DNA of 64,000 bases, taken from positions 310,001 through 374,000 of the forward strand of contig NZ_JAINVZ010000003.1 in assembly GCF_019890615.1 (NCBI RefSeq). Direction: 5' to 3'. The stretch is from Streptantibioticus parmotrematis. GTDB lineage: Bacteria > Actinomycetota > Actinomycetes > Streptomycetales > Streptomycetaceae. The notes beneath the pieces are model-generated. The model did no database searches. It was given only the letters and a program-made list of their open reading frames with translations, and was not told where the DNA came from. The translations under genes and the position numbers were made by a program. Shown one piece after another: positions 59,595 through 64,000 of this stretch. How positions within the stretch are numbered: position 1 is the stretch's first letter; every line of letters starts with the position of its first letter.

Positions 59595-60017
59595 ATGACG
59601 ACGTGCGTGTTCTGTTCCATCGTCGCCGGGGAGTCGGCGAGCCACTTGGTCCTCGACGACGACACGGTGGTCGCCTTCCTGGACCGCAGGCCGCTCTTCC
59701 CCGGCCACGTGCTGGTCGTGCCGCGCACCCACGTCGAGACACTGACCGACCTGCCCGAGGACGAGGTGGGCCCGTTCTTCGCCCGAGTACGACGGGTGGC
59801 GGGGGCCGTGGAACGCGGCATGGAGGCGGCGGGGTCGTTCGTGGCGCTGAACAACCGGGTCAGCCAGTCCGTGCCCCATCTCCACGTCCACGTCGTGCCG
59901 CGCAACCGCAAGGACGGACTGCGGGGGTTCTTCTGGCCGCGCGGCCACTACGCCGACGAGGAGCAGGCGCGGGACGTCGCCGCCCGGCTGCGGGCCGAAC
60001 TGGCCGACCGGTCGTAG
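59595..60017 (+). CDS. HIT-family nucleotide hydrolase/transferase
   Basis: A 140-residue protein with C-x-x-C near the N-terminus (CVFCSIVAGE), a FLDRRPLFPGHVLVVPRTHVETL block and the histidine triad HLHVHVVPR. Such proteins hydrolyse AMP- or nucleotide-linked substrates through a nucleotidyl-histidine intermediate. The ATG at 59595 is used because family homology begins there; a TTG four codons earlier is the alternative. No strong ribosome site is seen for either. Confidence 0.93.
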   Translation: MTTCVFCSIVAGESASHLVLDDDTVVAFLDRRPLFPGHVLVVPRTHVETLTDLPEDEVGPFFARVRRVAGAVERGMEAAGSFVALNNRVSQSVPHLHVHVVPRNRKDGLRGFFWPRGHYADEEQARDVAARLRAELADRS

Positions 60018-60036
60018 CTCGGCCGACCGGGATCCG

Positions 60037-60447
60037 CTAGCGCACGGCCAGCGCGAAGACCCGCGAGGTCAACCGCACCTTGGGGTGGGCGTCCTTGGGC
60101 GACGAGCCCTCCAGCAGCACCCCGCGCAGCGACACCACCCCCCGCCGCTCGGCCCGGGTCGATATGGTGACCGACCCACCGCCGTTGTAGCTGCCCCGCG
60201 AGCACCTCAGCGTCTTCCAGCCGGAGCCGCCGGAGCGCTCCTGCACGCAGAACTTGTTGAACGTGGCGTTGTCGTCCTCACCGTGCCCGGTGGCGTGTAT
60301 GAGGCTCCCCAGCCGCACGTTGTGCGGGCCCGCCGAGAAGTAGATGTTCGACTTGGCCGACGCGGTGCCCGCGGCGAGGCCCAGGGCGCACAGTCCCGAG
60401 GCGGCGACTACGGCGAGGCGCAGGGTACGGCGGTTGCGGTGGATCAT
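60037..60447 (-). CDS. Small secreted protein of unknown function
   Basis: A 136-residue protein with a clear Sec signal peptide (LRLAVVAASGLCALGLAAGTASA, cleavage at ASA-KS). The mature 105 residues are predicted mainly beta: NIYFSAGPHNVRLGSLIHATGHG, a cysteine pair (NKFCVQERS and KTLRCSRG) and SVTISTRAERRGVVSLRGVLLEG. It resembles small exported Streptomyces proteins of unknown role. GAAGGGGAA precedes the ATG, which overlaps the stop of the DUF6397 gene (ATGA), so the two are an operon. Confidence 0.8.
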   Translation of the reverse strand: MIHRNRRTLRLAVVAASGLCALGLAAGTASAKSNIYFSAGPHNVRLGSLIHATGHGEDDNATFNKFCVQERSGGSGWKTLRCSRGSYNGGGSVTISTRAERRGVVSLRGVLLEGSSPKDAHPKVRLTSRVFALAVR

Positions 60448-61724
60448 GGTTTCCCCTTCGGCTGGTCAGGTCGGTCGGTGTCCGGCGCGGAGCGACCGGC
60501 TCCCCCCGCGCCACCACTCGCGCCGTGGCCCGTGCCACGGGTGCCACGCGTACGGTGAGACAGACCCCGCAGCCATGACCATCGTTGCGCGCGCTTCGTC
60601 ACCGTTCGGCAACAGGCCCCGTGGGGTCCCTCACCTGGCGTACTGTGCCCACTCACCGTGGCCGCACCCGTTCCCTGTGTGTGCGTTGTGTGCCCGTTGG
60701 GTGGGGCGCACGCGTCACGAGTCGACCATGCGGCAGGAGTGATCAGTGGTGCCGGTGGGGCTGCCGGGGCCGGGCCGTGGGCGCGGGCCCTTTCCAGAGC
60801 GTGGGCGAGGCTCAGCCGGGCGAAGGCGATCTCGTCGGGATCGTCCGCGACCAGCGGGGCGGCCGTCTCGACGGCGGGACCGGGTGGGCCGCCCGGCCGG
60901 ACCGACGACAGCGACGGGACGAGTGCGGCCAGGACCCGATGCTCGTCCGCGTCGGCGATCAGGCCCGCTCGGTCGTCCGCGGTGAGCAGCGCCGCCCACG
61001 CGGCGGCCTCGTCCCAGGCGTCGGCGGCCGCGCCCACGAGCTGCTCGACCCGGCGGGCCCGCCAGCCCTGGGCGCGCAGGTCCACGCCGTCCCTGGTCTT
61101 CTCCCGCACCGCCTTCGGGAGTCTCCCGGCGAGCCAGTCCTCGTGCTCCCCGGCGAAGCCCAGCACGTCGGAGGCCGGGTAGAGCCATACGGTGGCCCGG
61201 TAGCGGTTGACGTACCAGCGGGCCGGGCGGAAGCAGCCGGCCCTGGCCAGACAGGCGAACCGGGTCCGGGTGATGCCGAGCAGCTCCGCACCGGTCACCG
61301 CGCCCACCAGGTGCAGCCGCTCACGCAGCGCGTCCGGGAAGCCCCGTTCCGCGATCAGGCGGTCGACCTCATGACGGGGCACCATGCGGCGACGCGGGGC
61401 GCTCGCGCCGACGGCCACTGTCCGCACTTCCCCCAGCTCGACGGCGAGGCCGAACTCCTTCGCGTCCAGGCGCAGTTCGGATCTCGCCGCGGGCGGATCC
61501 AGCAGCTCGTCCGGGCCGCGCCGTTCGGCCGCACGGGCAATGCCGGGCTCCGGAACGGGACTTCGGCCCCTGAGAGGACCGGTTCGACGCCGGACCGGTC
61601 CGCCTCGGTTCTCGGCCGGACTGATGGCGTCGCGGGCCGGGACCGTTGCGTCGCACGTCGGATCGGTGACGTGGTGACGGTCGTCGGAGTCCGCGCGGTT
61701 CCGTGCGTCCACTCGCGTGCTCAT
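60444..61724 (-). CDS. DUF6397 family protein
   Basis: A 426-residue protein. After a disordered start, the conserved part (about 80-300) is ELRLDAKEFGLAVELGEVRTVAVG, RRRMVPRHEVDRLIAERGFPDALRERLHLVG, AELLGITRTRFACLARAGCFRPARWYVNRYRATVWLYPASDV and LPKAVREKTRDGVDLRAQGWRARRVEQLV. The two HTH/MerR-like repeats suggest DNA or RNA binding, which fits the DUF6397 family as I remember it. The C-terminal 110 residues are Gly/Thr/His-rich and disordered. GAAGGGGAATCATC precedes the ATG. The stop overlaps the secreted-protein start. Confidence 0.75.
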   Translation of the reverse strand: MSTRVDARNRADSDDRHHVTDPTCDATVPARDAISPAENRGGPVRRRTGPLRGRSPVPEPGIARAAERRGPDELLDPPAARSELRLDAKEFGLAVELGEVRTVAVGASAPRRRMVPRHEVDRLIAERGFPDALRERLHLVGAVTGAELLGITRTRFACLARAGCFRPARWYVNRYRATVWLYPASDVLGFAGEHEDWLAGRLPKAVREKTRDGVDLRAQGWRARRVEQLVGAAADAWDEAAAWAALLTADDRAGLIADADEHRVLAALVPSLSSVRPGGPPGPAVETAAPLVADDPDEIAFARLSLAHALERARAHGPAPAAPPAPLITPAAWSTRDACAPPNGHTTHTQGTGAATVSGHSTPGEGPHGACCRTVTKRAQRWSWLRGLSHRTRGTRGTGHGASGGAGGAGRSAPDTDRPDQPKGKP

Positions 61725-62035
61725 GATGATTCCCCTTCGCTTTCAGTCGATCACTTTCAGTAACGACTGTAAGCGCGGGGACCGACATCGCGTCAGGCCT
61801 GTGGATAACTCCGGGAGCGCGGTCCTGGGCACCCCTCCGGCCCCTCGGTCACCGGGCCCTCAGGCAGCTGATGACGTGCTGGAGCGGCCTGGCGTCGGGG
61901 AGGTCCGCGCCCAAGGCGTCGCGGGCGGGTGGACCGCACCGACTGCCTGGCCCGCCGCGTCGTCGTACCACGGCGGGCCCGGACCGTCCGGCGCCCGGCC
62001 CACGTCACCGTCGCGGCTCATGTCCCCATCGCGGC
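61725..62035. other. 311-base gap downstream of conservon 2 cvnB
   Basis: A complete cvnC/cvnD continuation would be expected here on the minus strand, but no DUF742 or GTPase sequence is present. I see only the leader of the DUF6397 gene near 61725-61770 and otherwise nothing supported. Confidence 0.5.
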
Positions 62036-62584
62036 TCACGTCCCCGTCGCGGCGCCGTCCTCGGTGCGGGGTGCGACGCCGAGGTGCTCGCCCACGCGGT
62101 GGACCAGGAGGGTCATCTCGTACGCGATCTGGCCGACATCCGTACCCTCGCCGGTCAGCACCGACAAGCAGCTTCCGTCGCCCGCCGACGTGACGAAGAG
62201 GAATCCGGCGTCGAACTCGACCATCGTCTGGCGGACTTCGCCCGCGCGGAAGTGCCGCCCGGCGCCCTTGGCCAGGCTGTGGAAGCCGGACGATATCGCG
62301 GCCAGGTGTTCCGCGTCGGCGCCGCGCAGGTCGCGGCTGGCGCCGGTCACCAGGCCGTCGTTGGACAGGATCAGCGCGTGCTTGACCTGTTCGATGCGGT
62401 CCGCCATGTCGTCGAGCAGCCAGTCGAGTCCGCCGTCCTCCCCGTGGGCGCCCGGCGTGCCCGGCGTCTGCGGTCCGCGCGCCGCGCCGGAGGTGTCCGG
62501 CCGGCCCGGCTCCTCCGGACGACCGTGACTGGTCGGCCTCGTCGGCATGCCGTGCTCGCCCGGTGTGGTGGCTCCGCTGGTCAT
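62036..62584 (-). CDS. Roadblock/LC7 CvnB-like protein (partial conservon 2)
   Basis: A 182-residue protein with a disordered N-terminal third rich in Pro/Gly/Thr, then a roadblock/LC7 domain (about 50-165): LDWLLDDMADRIEQVKHALILSNDGLVTG, LAAISSGFHSLAKGAGRHF, RQTMVEFDAGFLFVTSAGDGSCLSVLT. It overlaps the upstream sensor gene (ATGA), as in conservons. No cvnC or cvnD follows. The domain is clearly CvnB-like; the tail is not. Confidence 0.9.
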   Translation of the reverse strand: MTSGATTPGEHGMPTRPTSHGRPEEPGRPDTSGAARGPQTPGTPGAHGEDGGLDWLLDDMADRIEQVKHALILSNDGLVTGASRDLRGADAEHLAAISSGFHSLAKGAGRHFRAGEVRQTMVEFDAGFLFVTSAGDGSCLSVLTGEGTDVGQIAYEMTLLVHRVGEHLGVAPRTEDGAATGT

Positions 62585-64000
62585 CGTGATCCCCCGTCTT
62601 CCTTTGCCGCGTTCCGTACCACTGCTGCTTCCGGTTCTTCCGGTCCTACTGGTCCTGACGCTTCTCGCGCCGCTTTCGGCTCCACTGCCACTCGTCGTGT
62701 CCGCCGCACCCGTTCGGCCTGGTCGGGGTCCGGGTGCGCCTCCCCTCGGGGGCCGCCGGGGAAACGCGGTACGAGTGTCCTCACGGGCTCCCGCGTCACT
62801 CCCGATCGCGCGCGTCCCCTCGCCAACCCCTGTGCGTAGGCTGCCACAGTGGAACGGGCGGACTCGGGCGAACGTTCCCCTTCGCCCTCCGGTACCGCAC
62901 CATTCGCGCCGCCCGCCGCGCCACCCGACGCCACCCCGGCCGCGCGATCCGTCTGCGCACCGGCCGCGCGATCCCTGTGCGCACCGGCCACGCGATCCGT
63001 CTGCGCACCGGCAACGGTTCCCCGGGCCATCCCGCCGCCACCGTCCGGCGCCGCCTCGCGCCTCGGCACCCGCCGGGGTAAGCCCGCCGCCGTCGTGACC
63101 ACCGCGGGCGCGCTGGGCCGCAACGCGCCGACCGCCCTCCGCGGCACCCCAGCCGCGACTGCCCCAGCCCCGGCCGCCCCAGCCATGACCGCCCCCGCGG
63201 GCATCCGCCGCCTGCGCACCGGCGCCCCCACCTCCTCTCCCTCGCCGCCCGCAGGCACGTCCTCCTCCGTACGGAGCAACAGCGCGCCGGGAAGCAGGAC
63301 TTCCGCGGTCGTGCCACCGCCGCGCGACGAGCGCAACGTCACGCGCACACCGTGCCGCGCCGCCAGCCGCCCCACGATGAACAACCCGAGGCGATCGGAC
63401 TCGGGCAGGTCGGCCCCTTCGACGACACCGTCACCGGGACGGGCCGCCGCGCCACGCAGGGCGGCGTTCGCCTCCGCGAGGCGTTCCGCGCTCATGCCCA
63501 GCCCGCGATCGGCGACGGTGACCAGGAAGGCGGCCCCGCCGCCCGAGCCGTCCCCGCCCGAGCCGTCCCCGCCCGCGTCAACGGCCCCGTCCCCGCCCCG
63601 GGCACGACCCCCGCCTCCACCCCCGCCAACCGTCCCGTCCCCGCTCTCCGCCGAGCCGCCGTTCCCGTTCCCGTCCCCGTTCCCGTCCCCGTCCCCGTCC
63701 CCGTCCCCGTCCGCCGGGCGAACCTCGACCACGACCTCGCGTTCCGGGGACGAGAAGGCCGTCGCGTTCTCCATCAACTCCGCCAGCAGGTGCAGCACAT
63801 CGGCCACCGCGCCGCCCGCCAGCGCGACACGGGGCATCCGGCGCACCACGATCCTCTGGTGGCCCTCGACCTCGCCGGCCGCGGACCCCACCACCTCCGC
63901 CATCCGCGCCGGACGGTTCCAGGCACGGCCGGGGGTGTTGCCGGAGAGGATGAGCAGGCCCTCGGCCTGGCGGCGCATCCGGTTGGTCATGTGGTCCAGC
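62581..64000 (-). CDS. CvnA-like sensor ATPase, 5' part beyond window (partial conservon 2)
   Basis: The C-terminal 473 residues of a CvnA-like protein; the start lies past base 64000. The HATPase N-box is LHLLAELMENATAFSSPER, followed by ADRGLGMSAERLAEANAALR and RLGLFIVGRLAARHGVRVTLRSSRGGGTTAEVLLPG. Between the N-box and the G1 motif an insertion of Gly/Asp/Asn repeats, encoded by a roughly 6-base microsatellite (about 63658-63712), and further Gly-rich sequence enlarges the ATP lid. The C-terminal region contains tandem AGAQTDR-type repeats. The stop overlaps the cvnB-like start (ATGA). Confidence 0.88.
   Translation of the reverse strand, partial: LDHMTNRMRRQAEGLLILSGNTPGRAWNRPARMAEVVGSAAGEVEGHQRIVVRRMPRVALAGGAVADVLHLLAELMENATAFSSPEREVVVEVRPADGDGDGDGDGNGDGNGNGGSAESGDGTVGGGGGGGRARGGDGAVDAGGDGSGGDGSGGGAAFLVTVADRGLGMSAERLAEANAALRGAAARPGDGVVEGADLPESDRLGLFIVGRLAARHGVRVTLRSSRGGGTTAEVLLPGALLLRTEEDVPAGGEGEEVGAPVRRRRMPAGAVMAGAAGAGAVAAGVPRRAVGALRPSAPAVVTTAAGLPRRVPRREAAPDGGGGMARGTVAGAQTDRVAGAHRDRAAGAQTDRAAGVASGGAAGGANGAVPEGEGERSPESARSTVAAYAQGLARGRARSGVTREPVRTLVPRFPGGPRGEAHPDPDQAERVRRTRRVAVEPKAAREASGPVGPEEPEAAVVRNAAKEDGGSR

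Noticed and set aside
60002-60030. GGCCGACCGG repeated around the HIT-gene stop as another stop-codon repeat
   Set aside because: Only a ten-base match with period 19 and no TGA in each unit; too weak to group with the others.

Overview
The window is a 64 kb stretch of very high-GC actinobacterial chromosome, almost certainly from Streptomyces or a close relative in the Streptomycetaceae. The evidence is the gene content: a complete conservon (cvnABCD with a CYP157-type P450 and a terpene synthase), a second conservon start, an AfsR-like SARP regulator, a subtilisin-inhibitor protein, DUF6230/DUF6114 surface proteins, an LAxTG sortase substrate, DUF6397 and SCO2400-like proteins, and rare TTA codons confined to regulatory and specialised-metabolism genes. 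No rRNA, tRNA, CRISPR array or recognisable insertion sequence was seen. The species cannot be fixed from the sequence alone.

Layout. 0-5.5 kb: the end of a TetR gene, a drug exporter of the DHA2 type carrying three C-terminal beta-sandwich repeats with its own MarR regulator, an LAETG wall protein and a GNAT acetyltransferase. 5.6-13.8 kb: two double-domain YbjQ proteins plus a small partner, a lysyl-phosphatidylglycerol synthase-like protein, a secreted SSI-type protease inhibitor, CobL and a zinc CDF exporter. 14.0-18.0 kb: cassette 1, consisting of an XRE regulator, an ImmA/IrrE peptidase, a 7-TM MAB_1171c-type protein and a P450. 18.1-28.0 kb: the DUF6114-DUF6230-DUF6230 group, a CoA transferase, a peptidoglycan amidase, DUF72, a small DUF6296-like protein, a monooxygenase-fold protein, an unexplained structured region (25.5-25.8 kb), a quinone oxidoreductase and an IclR regulator. 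28.2-37.0 kb: a zinc-ribbon membrane protein, dodecin, a STAND NTPase with an N-terminal amyloid-like motif, an unknown protein with a GT-B transferase, and an AfsR-like SARP. 37.9-43.2 kb: cassette 2, a paralogue of cassette 1 with an FAD monooxygenase and a squalene/phytoene synthase-type enzyme. 43.2-52.5 kb: a third HTH regulator, a secreted G1 glutamic peptidase, the conservon with CYP157 and a convergent terpene synthase, and a SnoaL-like protein. 52.5-64 kb: an ABC exporter and MarR pair, a DUF457 membrane protein, a Ski2-like helicase, TesB, HIT, a small secreted protein, DUF6397 and the second conservon (cvnB and cvnA, running off the window).

How it works together (inference). Two themes stand out. 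The first is the repeated XRE / ImmA-IrrE / 7-TM cassette, each copy beside an oxygenase and one beside a prenyl-condensing enzyme. By analogy with ImmA-ImmR and IrrE-DdrO, it looks like a membrane-sensed, protease-operated transcription switch for isoprenoid or lipid modification, and it is the best candidate here for an undescribed system. The second is developmental control: TTA codons occur in the AfsR-like gene (three), the STAND NTPase, cvnA, cvnC and the conservon-linked terpene synthase, which predicts bldA dependence of that whole group.

At the DNA level the most unusual observation is that several genes end inside short tandem repeats whose units each re-create the stop codon (near 10.1, 23.7, 24.9, 50.5, 52.5 and 55.0 kb).
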